From positions 1 to 64,000 of the forward strand of contig JAEQBH010002182.1 of NCBI GenBank assembly GCA_016808115.1: a DNA stretch of 64,000 nt, written 5' to 3'. A program made the position numbers and the translations under genes. Under the pieces are notes generated by a model, which was given only the letters and a program-made list of their open reading frames with translations, searched no databases and was not told where the DNA came from. Shown in pieces: positions 1-11,499 of the stretch. Within the stretch, counting starts at the first letter, position 1. Each line of letters opens with the position of its first letter. The stretch is from Tetrastigma voinierianum (Eukaryota; Streptophyta; Magnoliopsida; Vitales; Vitaceae).

Positions 1-159
1 AACCTGCAAAACAACCAAAAATAACCTCTAAACTAAGATAAAATGATACTAAGAACACCTGAACACTTCAATTGACATAATTGATATGATTAGTGCGCAA
101 AGCACCTCCAAACCCATCCCGATATGTGGCTCAAATAGGCACTTTTTGGGTACTAATCA
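1..159 (-). repeat. 3' LTR of the Athila-like element (partial)
   Basis: The segment aligns with 8361-8520 with scattered mismatches and short gaps; both contain the words AACACC/AACACT, CAATTG and AATAG(C/G)CACTTTT. It ends in TACTAATCA at 159, just before a G-rich (minus strand) tract, as expected for the start of a 3' LTR read on the minus strand (TGATTAGTA). The rest of this LTR lies to the left of the window. Confidence 0.8.
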
Positions 160-170
160 CACCCCCCAAC
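160..170 (-). other. Polypurine tract of the Athila-like element
   Basis: On the minus strand this reads GTTGGGGGGTG and sits directly against the LTR start TGATTAG. Its place and composition fit the plus-strand DNA priming site of an LTR retrotransposon. Confidence 0.75.
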
Positions 171-1449
171 CGAAACGTTGCTAGTCCCTTAGCAATGCAA
201 AAACAAAAAGGAGATGCATGTAGTGATTCTCAAAAAGTTTATGATTCAAAAAGGTGTATATACAAATAAACAATACCTTTAAACTGAAAAATTGACACCA
301 AGCTTGAAAACCGCCATGAAAGAGCCAAAACCATACAAGAACAATTTCAGGTCAATATTGTTCCATGATTCTCAACCTGGAATTTCCACCAAAGTCTAAT
401 GGTTCTTTATAAAACTGTGATCGGGCCAATAGATCGTAAAATCGTCCCTCCCCCCAACCTAGTAATCGTACGACCTTAAGTCGCTGAACAACCTAGGATA
501 AGGATAGTTACGCCTCTTTTTCTTTATTCAACCACAATGTGGTGGGGTGCAATGCTTAAAATCCGACTTCACCAAAGTCCGTGTAACTGGGTCCACCGAT
601 GACTCCCAACCAATTGGGCGTTAGCAGATCGAGCCAAAAGCGATCACCGACCACAAACCTACAGCTTCACCCCGACTCAATGATTTCTCGAAAATCAAGC
701 ACCTAAAATCGTTAAACTCTACCTATCCACCCATGTAATCGAACACTAAATCGATGACTCCCAACCAATTAAGGCTTAGGCATCGCTTCAGTTATTGCCA
801 TACACCCCACGGACCGTGCTCGGGTTTCAAGGCAAGGCTTCACGACTTTATTTTTCTTTTTTTTTTTTTTTTGGAAGACTACATTGGTCTTCAAATGTGG
901 GTAACAAAAACCTATCCTAGGTAGCCAACAAGCCTAAGGCCTACATATGCAAAGTGAAAGGAAGCAACTAATTGGCTGTACCCTTATTGAAACAATCCGG
1001 TGTGCAAGTAGGTGAATTAGCTTAAGGAGAAATGTCTGCTGGAGCATGGCCGAACTTCAATCGACCAAAAAATTATTTCAAACATGGAATTTGTTCTAAC
1101 ATAAAGGTGACAAACAAGGTTTCAAATTTTCCATTTAAAGGCAATTCAATCATTCAATCGGTAAGAATTCAATTGTTCAATCGGGGCAATTCAATTGCTC
1201 AATTGAAGACAAAAACGATTACATATGGTGAAGGCACAAAACATGATATGCAAAATTATCTTTAAAGGTTTGGGACACCTATAACATAACCATAAAGGAA
1301 AACAAAATTTGAACATCCAGGACATGTAGAGCATGAAAATTACCTTTAACCAACTCCTCAAGTATGGTGGGGATTATAGGGCTCAGGGAGGATCCAACAG
1401 GAGAATTTCCTCACTGCTGGCCTCGTCGCACTACATAAGGCTTCCCACC
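171..1449 (-). other. Internal 3' non-coding part of the Athila-like element
   Basis: This stretch between the integrase relic and the polypurine tract has no recognisable domain. Athila elements often carry an env-like ORF here; I see none. A short T-run lies at 851-872. Confidence 0.5.
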
Positions 1450-2400
1450 CGTCCATTGACTTTAAACACCCCCGCACATCCGGGATTGATTAGACGACGA
1501 ATCATTGGGATATGCCCGCTGGACAATGAATGGACCCGCCCATCGTGACTCGAGCTCGCTCGGAAATAGATGGAGTTTCGAGTCGATAAAAGAACTTGGT
1601 CTCCTTGAAATTCCTCCCGACATCACTTGATCATGCCATCTTTTGATTTTCCTTTGCAATCTTTCGAATTCAAGTAGGCATCATTCCGTATTTCTTCCAA
1701 CTCATTGAGATCAAGGAACCCTGATTCCCGCCACAGTCCATGTTCAACTTCTCGATCGCCCACCATGCCTTGTACCGATCTCCACCGGAAGGTGACATGC
1801 CTTACCATAGACCAACCGAAGTGACATTCCCGATTGTCTTGAAAGCTGTCCTCAGAGGCCCACGAATCAAGCGCTTTGATTAGACCAATCTTTCCGCCGG
1901 TGCTACTCACCTTAATTAGAATGGTCTGATCATCGGGTAAAGTTCTACTTGACCACTTGTTTGAGGATGGTAAGGAGTGGCCACTTTGTGTTTCACACCA
2001 TATTTAGCCATGAGGTTTTCAAATGGTTTGTTACAAAAATGAGAACCTCCATCACTAATAATGGTTTTCTTACTCCCAAACTCGAAAAGATATCGCTTTC
2101 AAGAATTTAATTACCACCCTATTGTCATCGGGTCTCAAGGTGGGATTGTTTCAACCCATCTGAGACATCCAGTCTACTCCCACCAAAATGTATGTAGCGA
2201 CCATATGATCTGGGAAAAGGTCCCATGAAGATGCCCCACACAATGGTCAATTCGACTACAAAATTGGGTTCAAAGGCACATGATGGACGGCGAGACAGCT
2301 TCCCCAAGCCTTTGGCATCCGCTTTCACATACACCCAAGACATTTGGTGTGCTTCCTGAATAAGCGGAAGGCCAGCAGAGAAAACCCATCCGTAGCACCT
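1450..2400 (-). pseudogene. Integrase relic of the Athila-like element
   Basis: Several minus-strand frames together cover an integrase. Around 2330-2125 the core start is visible (VVEL..VWGIFMGPFPRSYG). Around 2090-1920 the frame resembles the part with the ISDGGSHF motif. Around 1740-1470 the tail appears (LNELEEIRNDAYLNSK, then KRWHDQ, then RWAGPFIVQRAYP), which fits the C-terminal part of Ty3/gypsy integrases. At least three frame changes and internal stops show it is not functional. Confidence 0.8.
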
Positions 2401-2670
2401 TCATTGTCAAGCTCGAAGCTAAATGACCAACACAAAGCACTCTCATGCGTGGTTCACATTCCTAACTGCTCCTCCTTCTCGTGCACGCACTTCCCGATTA
2501 TTTGATCTCGAGACAATACTTGAACAAGAAGGGCTCTTCCCAATAATAAGAATGGATCTTAGCAAAGAAGCACTTCCTATCCCGGCCTTCCACCGGGCCT
2601 GAGTTTCTCCCGTGAGAGAAAATTGGCAATGTGAGCATACCGTGGAGTTTTTTCCACTGCATCGTGACTC

Positions 2671-3119
2671 TCAGAAATTCATCATCACGGGTGGACTATG
2701 AGTGTCATGAGCTATTGTTAACCTTGACAGATGATCTGCCACCACATTCTCTACTCCCTTCTTGTCTTTAATTTGCAAATTAAACTCCTGAAGTAGAAGA
2801 ACCCATCGGATGAGCCTTGCTTTTGCATTTTGTTTGGTTAGGAGGTATTTCAAAGCTTAACGGTTCAGAAAAATGATTATATTTCATACCCAACCAAGTA
2901 TGCTCGAAATTTTGTCTAAAGCATACACCACCGCAATTCTTCTCTCAGAGTGGTATACCTTTGTGCTTCATTCAAGGTTTTGCTTGCATAATAGACCACA
3001 TGAGGTTTCCCATCTTCTCTCGCCGAGGCATCGTCTCCCATAGCAAGATCACTTGCATCACACATCACTTCAAAAGGTAACTGCCAGTTAGGTGCTCGTA
3101 CTATCGGGGCAGTAATCAA
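2671..3119 (-). pseudogene. RNase H relic of the Athila-like element
   Basis: The frame 3119-2916 carries APNWQLPFEVMCDASDLAMG and then GKPHVVYYASKTLNEAQRYTT, the start of the Ty3/gypsy RNase H with its catalytic Asp in CDASD. The frame 2853-2671 carries KARLIRWVLLLQEFN and VENVVADHLSRL, the domain end with the catalytic Asp in ADHLSR. The two lie in different frames, so the domain is interrupted near 2860-2915. Confidence 0.85.
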
Positions 3120-4400
3120 ATGAGATTTCAGCTCTTCAAAGCTATCCTGACATTCTCTCTCCCAAACAAATTTGCATCTTCTGTGGAGCTCAGATGTGGG
3201 CTTAGCAATCTTCTCGAGAAGTCTTTAATGAATCGCCATAGAAGCCTGCATTTACCAAGGAATTGCCTAATTTCGCTTTACACTTGTTGGGGGCTGCGCT
3301 TGGAAATAAGTTCACCTTGCTTTATCAACTTCTATTCCCTAGAAATAATGTGCCCCAAGATACTCGTTAACCATAAATGGCATTTCTCCCGCCATACCCA
3401 AGTTCTTTCTATGCACCTTCAGCAGATAGCTTCCAGATTGGCCGCATTTCTTTAAAATTGCCTCCATATACAAGCAAGGATGTCATCCATGTATACTTCA
3501 TTATAATGCCCACCATATCACTGAACATACTAAGCATACACCTCTGAAAAGTGGCTGGGGCGTTGCAGCACCAAAGGCATCCTCCTATAAGCATACGTGC
3601 CAAATGAACAAGTGAAAGTGGTCTTTTCCTGATCTTCTCGAGCAATCTCTATCTGGAAATATCCTCAATACCCATCCAAAAAACAATAGAATGGGTGTCC
3701 AGAGACTCTTTCAAGGAGCTGATCAACAAAGGCACCCGAAGTGGTCTTTTCAGGTTACCTCATTTAGCCTCTATAGTCAATACACACCTCCAACCCGGTA
3801 GTTAGTCTGGCAGACAATTCTTCACCCTTTCATTCTTCACGCAGTCACTCCCGATTTCTTAGGTACCACCTGAGCCCTGACTCACCCAAGTGCTATCGAA
3901 ATGGGGTAAATGATACCACTGAGCAATTTTAAGACTTCACGCGAACTACTTCCCGTGTGTGGGGTTCAACCTCCGCTGGGGCTGCCTAATAGCTTCTTCT
4001 TAGACTCCTCTTCTAAATAGATGATGTGGCAATGATTGATAGATTTATGCCTTTTAAATCAGAAATTTTCCATCCCAATGCTTGCTTGTTCCTTTTGAGA
4101 AGGTGTAGCAGGTTATCCTCCTGTGCAGTGGTCAACAATGAGGAAATTACAACTGGGCACTGCTCATTTTCTTCCAAAAATGCATACTTTAATTCAGCTG
4201 GGAGTGGTTTGAGCTCTAGCTGTTGAGGTCCCTTTGGTTCATCACCAGTTAATAGAGGTAGTGCCTCTGCTTTTTTTCTCCAATACCCTTGCACTAAACT
4301 CATGCTTTGAGGTTCTTTGGCTTGCACCTCCGGACACTCGACAATTTCTGAGTTAATAAATCTTTGCTCCTGCTGCTCATTAGCTTGTTCTTCCAGATCG
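3120..4400 (-). pseudogene. Reverse transcriptase relic of the Athila-like element
   Basis: The frame 4327-4013 ends with LKRNKQALGWKISDLKGI, the typical lead-in to the RT domain of this group (AIGWTISDLKGI in relatives). The frame 3645-3409 carries a degraded CNAPATFQRCM..FSDM, matching the palm region that precedes the second catalytic box. The domain is split over frames with internal stops. Confidence 0.75.
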
Positions 4401-4781
4401 CATCTATTACACGTACTTCTTCACTGGCCATCTTTCCTCTCAGTGACATGCCTTTTACTCAAATGAAAAATATTGAGTTTTAAGGTCATATTCCCAAATG
4501 TGAGTCAGATAACCTTCTGCAGCTTATTATGGCATTTGAAGTGGCTCTTCAAAATGCCTCCCAAAATAATGGCACATGGTTGTCCCACTCCACCGGTTCT
4601 CAGACAAGCACAACAAAGTCCATCGGATAGTAAAACTCCGGCCCACTTGTATTAGAACATCCTCAATGGTCCTCGTATTTTAATAGATCTATCGCCTAAT
4701 GATTAGCAGTGGATGGAAGTTGGGTTTCAATTCACCCAAACCCAATTGTTTGTACATGGAATAAGGGGTAAAAGATTCACA

Positions 4782-5036
4782 CTAGCTCCCCAAATCTAAT
4801 AGTGCTTTCTCCACACTAATGCCTCCAATATTAACCGAGATTGTTGGACATCCCGGGTCTTTGTATTTCACTGGATTCTTGCATTCGATGATGGCACTCA
4901 CTTGCTCAGTCAGAAAGGCCTGTTTGTTCACATTAAGACCCCTTTTTACTGTGCATAAGTCCTTCAAGAATTTTGCATAAGTGGGGACTTGCTTGATCAT
5001 GTCAAGGAGAGGAATATTAACTTTCACCTGCCGCAA
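4782..5036 (-). pseudogene. Aspartic protease region of the Athila-like element
   Basis: The 84-residue minus-strand frame begins with VNIPLLDMIKQVPTYAKFLK and ends with GGISVEKALLDLGS, the retropepsin start. The usual DXGS/DLGA active-site context is recognisable as LLDLGS. The frame stops there, so only the N-terminal edge of the protease remains open. Confidence 0.75.
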
Positions 5037-5930
5037 AACTTCTAAATATTTCTGGTTTGTTAACTAACTTTTCTTTTCTCGAGAGCTTCGTGGAAATGGA
5101 AGGGTACACTGATCTTCTTCTTCCTATTGGGGTACTGTTCTTCTTGTGGATAATCAACCGTTGTTGATCTGACCGACTAGAATCTGATCCGTTGGCTTCC
5201 ACTCCTCTAACAATTTCTAAGAGTCACGATCGCGAATCCCCATCAGTTCCTTACATTCGGATCATTGGTCAAGCATATTTCATTCGCTCCTCTTTGATGT
5301 TGCTGTGACTGGAGGGGAGCCTTCCCTTTTTCTACATCCTGCAGCTGCTGGGTGGATAGTTTTGAAATTTCAGAATGCATATTGTCACTTTACTATTAAG
5401 TGAACTCTATTGCTTCCACTTCTTCCAATTAGCTTGAACATTTAGCACCTTCTCGCTCTTTCTACAAATATGCCTACCATTTTACTCAAATTCGGGATTG
5501 CCCGCTCAACGGGATGAAAGTGGAAAAGGTCAAGTTGTATTGAATGGAACCAACCGCCAGTCGTTTCCTTGAGGCATATGCAAGGGTTTGATTTACAGCG
5601 ACAGTGTTTGGACACTTCTCCAGCTAGCTACCTGGTGTTACCATATGAGCATCTATGCAGTGGTTTATTTTGACTTATATATAAGCATGCTCTTGACAAA
5701 GGTTCCCTTTTCGTGGTACTATTTGACCTAAAATTGAAGTAAGAAAATTCTGGGATGAAGATAACTCATTTAATGCTTGCATTTCATGCCGATTTTCATT
5801 TCCCGCATCATCCAGACCCAGTTAAACTGGTCAATTTCGCTTTCATCTCTGTGTCTTCAGGAAATGCGTACTTGTCTCCCCTTTGGTGGTTCAATGGCTT
5901 TAATCTTTCGGCTTCCCTTGGATTCTGGGC

Positions 5931-6354
5931 TCATCCCATGCCTTGAGGTTTCGGTACCACATAGTTCAAAAAGTCCATGGCTTCATCCGGGTTTTTGCTC
6001 AAAAAGTTACCTCCACACATAGTCTCCAATAGTTGCTTCATGGTTGGAGACATACCATCATAGAAGTGATTTACCAGCATCCATGTATCAAACCCATGAT
6101 GAGGGCATGCACTGATGGTCTCCATAAATCTCTCCTAATCGATAAAACCTCTCACCATCTTGAGCTGCAAAGGTATAAATTTGTCTTTTCAAATTATTGG
6201 TCTTATGAGCACTGAAGAACTTCTTCAGGAATTCTGCCTGCAACTCAGCCCAATTTCTAATGGTTCTAGGCCTCAGTGAGTTCAGCCAAATCTTGGCCTT
6301 GTCCTTTAGGGTTAGTGGAAATGCTTTCAGCTTAAGCAAATCCATGTCCATCAT
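5931..6354 (-). pseudogene. Gag relic of the Athila-like element
   Basis: Two overlapping minus-strand frames give a gag core: KDKAKIWLNSLRPRTIRNW, then EFLKKFFSAHKTNNLKRQIY, then ACPHHGFDTWMLVNHFYDGM and MKQLLETMCGGNFLSKNPDE. This is the conserved retrotransposon gag domain of plant Ty3/gypsy elements. A frame change falls near 6100. From 5036 up to 5930 only decayed gag tail is expected; I saw no clear zinc knuckle. Confidence 0.8.
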
Positions 6355-6928
6355 TCCTTCCTTAAAGGTAGTGCATACTTCCTCAAAATCCTAGTAATAT
6401 GAGCAGATGATTTTTCATTTTCCATACCATGGTATGTGGGAGTAGGGGTACTGGCAGGCCTCACCAAGTACTTCTTCAAAGCAGGAGGTACGATGCGTGA
6501 AGGCACTAACTCTAGGAGGGTGATGCATCCATGGTTCTACATAGCAAATGGATTCATCGGGGGGGACCTTTGCCGACTCGTCGGCTCTTCAGCAAAGATC
6601 CATGGTATCTCTGTGGTGTACACCGACACTTCAATCGTTTGGTCAATTTGTACTGATTCTCCGTAGCCCACCAAGTGTCTCTATCCCACTGGAGCATAAA
6701 CACTGCTACAAAATTGTAGAGACAACAAAGAGCAATTCAACAAAACTTGGCAAAAAAGATTAGCTAAAATAAACCGACTCAGAGCAAAACAAAAACAGTG
6801 AAGTTACTGCAAAGTGATGAAAACTTGCAGTTACTGCAACTAGGTTACAAAAAGAGTTAAAAAGGTTACCTTCACTTGCAATGAGGATTACAAGTACACT
6901 TCAACTTATCAAACGTAGTTTGGCACCA

Positions 6929-6946
6929 TCCACGGCAACGACGCCA
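6929..6946 (-). other. Primer-binding site of the Athila-like element
   Basis: The minus strand reads TGGCGTCGTTGCCG starting at 6946, two bases after the LTR end. It matches the TGGCGCCGTTGCCG motif used by Athila-type elements (tRNA-Asp-like primer) except for one base. Confidence 0.8.
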
Positions 6947-6948
6947 TT

Positions 6949-8520
6949 TGATTCGTACTACGTAGGTCGAAATGAATCAACAAAATTTATATACCTGTGT
7001 TCCCTCCTACCGTCAGAAATGCTTTCACCGCAAGATAAAGGTTCAGTGGTCGAACACGGGGACGGGTTTTCACCTGTGAACGATTCACATAAAGTTGGTG
7101 TGCCGTAAAGCTTTGTCTGGACTTCTTGATTGTTTCAAAACAAAGGAGTAGTTTGAAAACTCGAATAACCTGTAAAGACCGAAACATGCTATGAAAAGGC
7201 ATCCTTGAAGATTTAGGTCACTAACTTGATAATATAGGGCAAACAAGTGTCTCTGGTTTTATCCTCAAGATTATGACAAGCAACCTATAGTCCAAGGCTA
7301 TAACTTATCTTTGTTTAACTAGCAAACCTAACCCCAGAATCACTCTATTTGAGTCAACACAGGTAACATGTATCTACAAATTTCTTCGCTTAAAACCTCA
7401 ACATTCAACATCATTTCTGGCTCGTGAAGACCATCTCCAAAACTACGTTGCATCTAGCAATAAGTATACATCAGATCCTAAAGCATGGTAAGTATTGGCC
7501 AAATTAATGACATTAAATGATATTCAACCCTAGTTTGAGAAGATGGAGCTTACAACACAAGCATCAGAAAGTATCTCATCACATGAGGACAACCCGTAAC
7601 TGCCCTAATAACCAAGCTAGCTACCTCTTCCTCTTTCAAAGAAGAGGTTAAGATCTCTTTGAGCGTCGTCTCAAGAGGGGTGTTTGGCAGCCTAGAAAAT
7701 AAAGAGAGAGGGAGAGAGAAGGAGAAAGCAAAACTCTAACTGAGTCATGGAAGATATTTACATAAAATGAAAATGTGCCCAAAGATTTCTCTCCCATTTC
7801 TTCCTTAGGTTACAAAACTATGGGGGGTTTATATAGGCCACCCATTTATGTGAAACTAATAAAGCCAACATTTTGGCCAGGGACAAGGAGTAATTACACC
7901 AAAATGAAGCCTGGCTTTGCATTAATTACAAAAGTATGACAAGGCAAAGGACCTCGCTTGAAAATGTGGCTCGCTATGTAGCTTAAAATTCAGCTAGGTA
8001 GCGAAATCGTAAAATTCCTCGCTTAGGCATCGTACTACAGCTTAGCCAAATTTTGTGTGTGATAAATAAACCCGGATTTTTCGCCAGGAACAAGGTAGAG
8101 GAAATCCCTGTCTAGCGAAAATTCACTCGCTAGATCGCGAAATTTCGCTATGATTAGCTCGCAATCCCAGTTAAATTTTCGCAATCTTAGCAAATTCCCC
8201 GAATTGCCGATCTTCACGCATTGTCAAACGCTTCCTTCGCATTGATTTCCATCACTTTGCCTTCATTCTATCTTTGATTTTTGCATGTTTGATGGCCGAC
8301 AATTGGAGTTCAATCATCATGGTTCATCATATGTCTCGACATCGAACTCCCAGCACGCAAAACTCCAAGAAAACAACCAAAAAATAACCTCTAAACTAGC
8401 ATAAGCGATACTAAGAACACCCGAACACTTCAATTGGCATAATTTGACATGGAATGAAGTAAGAAAAGCACTCAAACCTATCTCGATATAGGGTCCAAAA
8501 TAGCACTTTTAAATTAATCA
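6949..8520 (-). repeat. 5' LTR of the Athila-like element
   Basis: On the plus strand the LTR begins TGATTCG at 6949, beside the primer site, and ends TTAATCA at 8520, giving TGATT/AATCA terminal inverted repeats and a length of about 1572 bp. Its last ~160 bp match bases 1-159. No host or element coding sequence is evident inside. Confidence 0.8.
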
Positions 8521-8851
8521 AGTGGAGCGCACTTAAGTCTCCGATTAAAACATACTTCGTCACCAAGGCCGGCAAAGTATGGAAGACGAGGGTCCGGTAG
8601 CTCGATTTTGAACCGAAGGCAAGTCGGAGGTTCGGAGAAGTGCCCGGTGCTTCGCAAAATGATTTGAGCGAGGCCCGAGAGGGTCAAGTCTCGCCGTAAT
8701 GTGAGCTTCGAGGTTGGGGGAGGAGCTCATCACCTCCCGGGGTGAGCTGCGTGATCTTCAAGAGGAATTACGTGCAGTCAGTGGCGATCTGAATGATAAG
8801 AAGCGCAACCTCGCCGCTAGTCGCAAGCTTCCGGTGCAAGTGTGCCGCTAA
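8521..8851 (+). pseudogene. Antisense coiled-coil ORF relic in the Tat 3' region
   Basis: This strand is opposite to the element's gag-pol. One frame at the left edge reads SPIKTYFVTKAGKVWKTR before a stop. A second open stretch from 8705 to a TAA at 8849-8851 contains RGELRDLQEELRAVSGDL, strongly heptad-like and charged. The pairing of such a region with a coiled coil resembles the antisense proteins of plant gypsy elements (Pfam 'putative gypsy type transposon', PF04195), by recollection only. It is fragmentary, and the Athila-like insertion removed its upstream part. Confidence 0.45.
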
Positions 8852-9284
8852 AGACCGCCGTCGTACCAAGTCGTACTCGCGTAACGACCGAACGAGGAAT
8901 AAACATAATTGGGCGCGCAGATCTTCATCGAAGTTAGTTTAGTCAGCCGTAGGGATGAGGTCATTAGCGCCTGGCGACCGTGCCGTTGCTTAGTGGGCTT
9001 CGGATGCTCGCCTTCCAACGCGAAAAGTCATGATGGCTACCGCATCTGGACTTCAATTTGACCTCCTCATGATGAAGAGGCGTAATAAATATTTTTCACG
9101 AACTACTCCTCAAGAGCCCGGTACTCCTGCCGTGCTTGACTCCCTCTTCTCGTCATCCTTGCCTTCACGACGTCCTGAGATCTTCTACGTACTTGCTCGT
9201 CGATGTCGCTTTATTTGCTCATCTATATATACGCTTTTGGCCTAGCCCGAGGCCCGAGACATGTGTGTGCCCTTTTCTAAAACA

Positions 9285-9286
<2 letters not shown>
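8852..9286. other. Tat 3' region without a recognised gene
   Basis: Probably the C-terminal continuation of the antisense ORF relic, now out of frame (short plus-strand frames near 9030-9245 only). I recognise no domain. Confidence 0.4.
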
Positions 9287-9371
<85 letters not shown>

Positions 9372-9387
9372 TTTTTTTTTTTTTTAT
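9287..9387. repeat. (TA)n microsatellite followed by a T-run
   Basis: About 40 uninterrupted TA units run to 9366, then CC and a homopolymer of T, then a few more TA units. Frames across it encode only Ile-Tyr repeats and are not genes. Confidence 0.95.
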
Positions 9388-9559
9388 ATATATCGTCCGC
9401 ATTCTCATTATAGTATCATTGTTTTTCTCCATGATTTGTATGCATCTAATCAGATCTGAAAGGAGACGTGAATGTGCTCGCTGTAAATTAGTATTTGTGG
9501 CCTTGTAAGAGCTGGCCCGATCGATTTAGTTAATTCATCAGAAGGAATCTCGCTAAATG

Positions 9560-11430
9560 TCGACGGTCGGGCCGGGTTCGGCCCATGCGAAAGAGGGAAA
9601 GAGTTTTTGTCGATGTAAATTGCCTGCTAGAGCTCGTCCATGTGAACTCGAGGGATGAGCTTCGGCAAAATGAGATTAATTGTGTAGAGCTCTCGCCCAT
9701 GCTGAGTGTGACGGGAAGAGCTCGTTTAACGACAGTCGGAAAGGTGAGCTCGTCCATGTTGAGTGATGGGAAGAGCTCGTTAGAATGAATACGGTGCAGA
9801 GCCTGCCCATGTTGAGTGATCAGAAGAGCTTGTCATGAATGAAGAGTAGAGTGGAGCTCGTCCAAGTGAACTGGGGGATGAGCTCGTCAAAATGATTAAT
9901 TGTGTAGAGCTCGTCTATGTTGAGCGATAAAAGATCGCTTAACTAATAGCCGAAAGCAGGAGCTCGTCCATGTTGAGTGATTGGAAGAGCTTTGTCAGAA
10001 TAATATGAGTGGAGCTCGCCCAAAGCGAATCGGGGATGAGCTCACAAATGAATGGTGAGCCGGAGCATGTCCAAGCGAACCGGGAATGAGCTCGGCCAAA
10101 GTGAATAGTCGTAGCAGAGCCGCCCATGTTGAACGACGGGAAAGAGCTCATCAGAATGAATATCAGGCCTGCCCATGTTGAGTGACGTAAGAGCTCGTCG
10201 TATCGAATAAATTATGTTCTCGGCCCATGTTTGAGGATTGAAGAGCTTGTCGACAAGGTAGAGTGGAGCTCGCCCATGTGAACTTGGGATGAGCCTGCCA
10301 AAATGATTGACTGTAGAGCCTGGCCCATGTTGAGTGATAAAGAGCTCTCGTCAGAACGAAGAGTTGAGCAGAAGCTCGCCCATGTTGAGTGATTGGAAGA
10401 GCTCAGCCGAATGAATAGTAGTGGAGTCAGCCCAAGCGAACCGGGGATGAGCCACAAAAATGGACAGGAGTGGAGCTCGCCCAAGCGAATTTGGAATGAG
10501 CTCGCTAAAGTTATTGGCTGAGTAGAGCTCGCCCATGTTGAATGACGGGAAGAGCTCGCCGTAATGAATAGTTTGTGCAGAGTCATCCATGCCGAGTGAT
10601 CGAAGAGCTTGTCGTAATGAATATAGAGTGGAGCTCGCCCATGTGAAACCAGATGAGCTCTGGCCAGAATGAATGGTAGAGTGGAGCTCGCCTGGGCGAA
10701 CTGGGAATACTTCTGCCAAAGTGAATAGTGAGAGGAGCTCGGCCCATGTGGAACCGGGACGAGCTCGTCGTAATGAATGGTAGAGCCGGAGCTCGGCCCA
10801 AGCGAATCGGGAATGAGCTCTGGCCAAAGTGAATAGGTTGAGCAGGAGTCGCCCATGCTGGAATGATGGGAAGAGCTCGGCCGTAATGAATAATGGTAGA
10901 GCCCGGCCCATGTCGAGTGATCGGAAGAGCTCATCGTAATGAATAGCAGAGTGGAGCCTCGTCCATGAACTGGGACGAGTTTCGCCGTAATGAATGGCAG
11001 TAGCGGGAGCTCGCCCGTTAATCGGGGAATGAGCCTGCCAAAGTGAATAGCCGAGCAGGAGTCAACATGTCAATGATAAAGAGCTCGGCCGTAATGAATA
11101 GCCGAGTAGAGCTCGGCTCCATGTTGAAAAAGATTGAAGAGCTGGTTTCGAATGAATAGTGAAAGTGAAGCTCGCCCATGTGAACTCGGGGATGAGTTCG
11201 TCAGAATGACACTGTGTAGAGCCAGTCTACAAGGAGGACGGGAAGAGCTCGCCGTAACGACACGAAGCAGAGCTCAGCCCATGCCGAGACGGGAAGAGTT
11301 CGTCGAACGAAGAATCGAAAGTGAGCTTCGATCATGCTGAGTGATGGAAGAGCTCGCCGTAATGAATATGCAGTGGAGCTCATTCCATGTCGAAAGTGAT
11401 CGGGAAGAGTCGTCACTAGCGAAGCGGCCA
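9560..11430. repeat. Tandem array of ~54-bp units rich in GAGCTC
   Basis: About 35 diverged units of 52-55 bp follow each other. Each opens with GAGCTCG(C/T)CCA, continues with either GTTGAGTGATGGGAAG (type A) or GTGAACTGGGGATGAG (type B), then a second AGCTCG and AATGAATA. Types A and B interleave, hinting at a higher-order unit of three or four monomers. The long minus-strand frame 10212-10934 and its neighbours are by-products of the period being divisible by three. The array lies between integrase and the antisense ORF of the Tat element. Confidence 0.9.
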
Positions 11431-11499
11431 GGCTCCCGCGCCGAGGCCGAAAGAGCTACATGGCCGAGATGGTCCGACTCGGCGCGCCGCGGGGCTCGT

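Larger units (their letters stand above)
1..8520 (-). mobile_element. Athila-like Ty3/gypsy LTR retrotransposon, left end outside window
   Basis: Reading the minus strand from 8520 down gives LTR, primer-binding site, gag, protease, reverse transcriptase, RNase H, integrase, polypurine tract and a second LTR that runs off the window start. This is the Ty3/gypsy order. Bases 1-159 match the right LTR near 8361-8520, so the pair is direct repeats. The LTR ends are TGATT...AATCA. The gag and RNase H peptides and the tRNA-Asp-like primer site resemble the Athila group, though I cannot exclude a related Tat-clade lineage. All genes are broken by stops and frameshifts, so the copy is dead. The target duplication cannot be tested because the left end is missing; the right flank is AGTGG. 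Confidence 0.85.

Noticed and set aside
10212..10934. 240-residue minus-strand ORF
   Set aside because: It is made by the 54-bp repeat (54 is a multiple of 3) and all frames show similar Ser/His-rich repeats.
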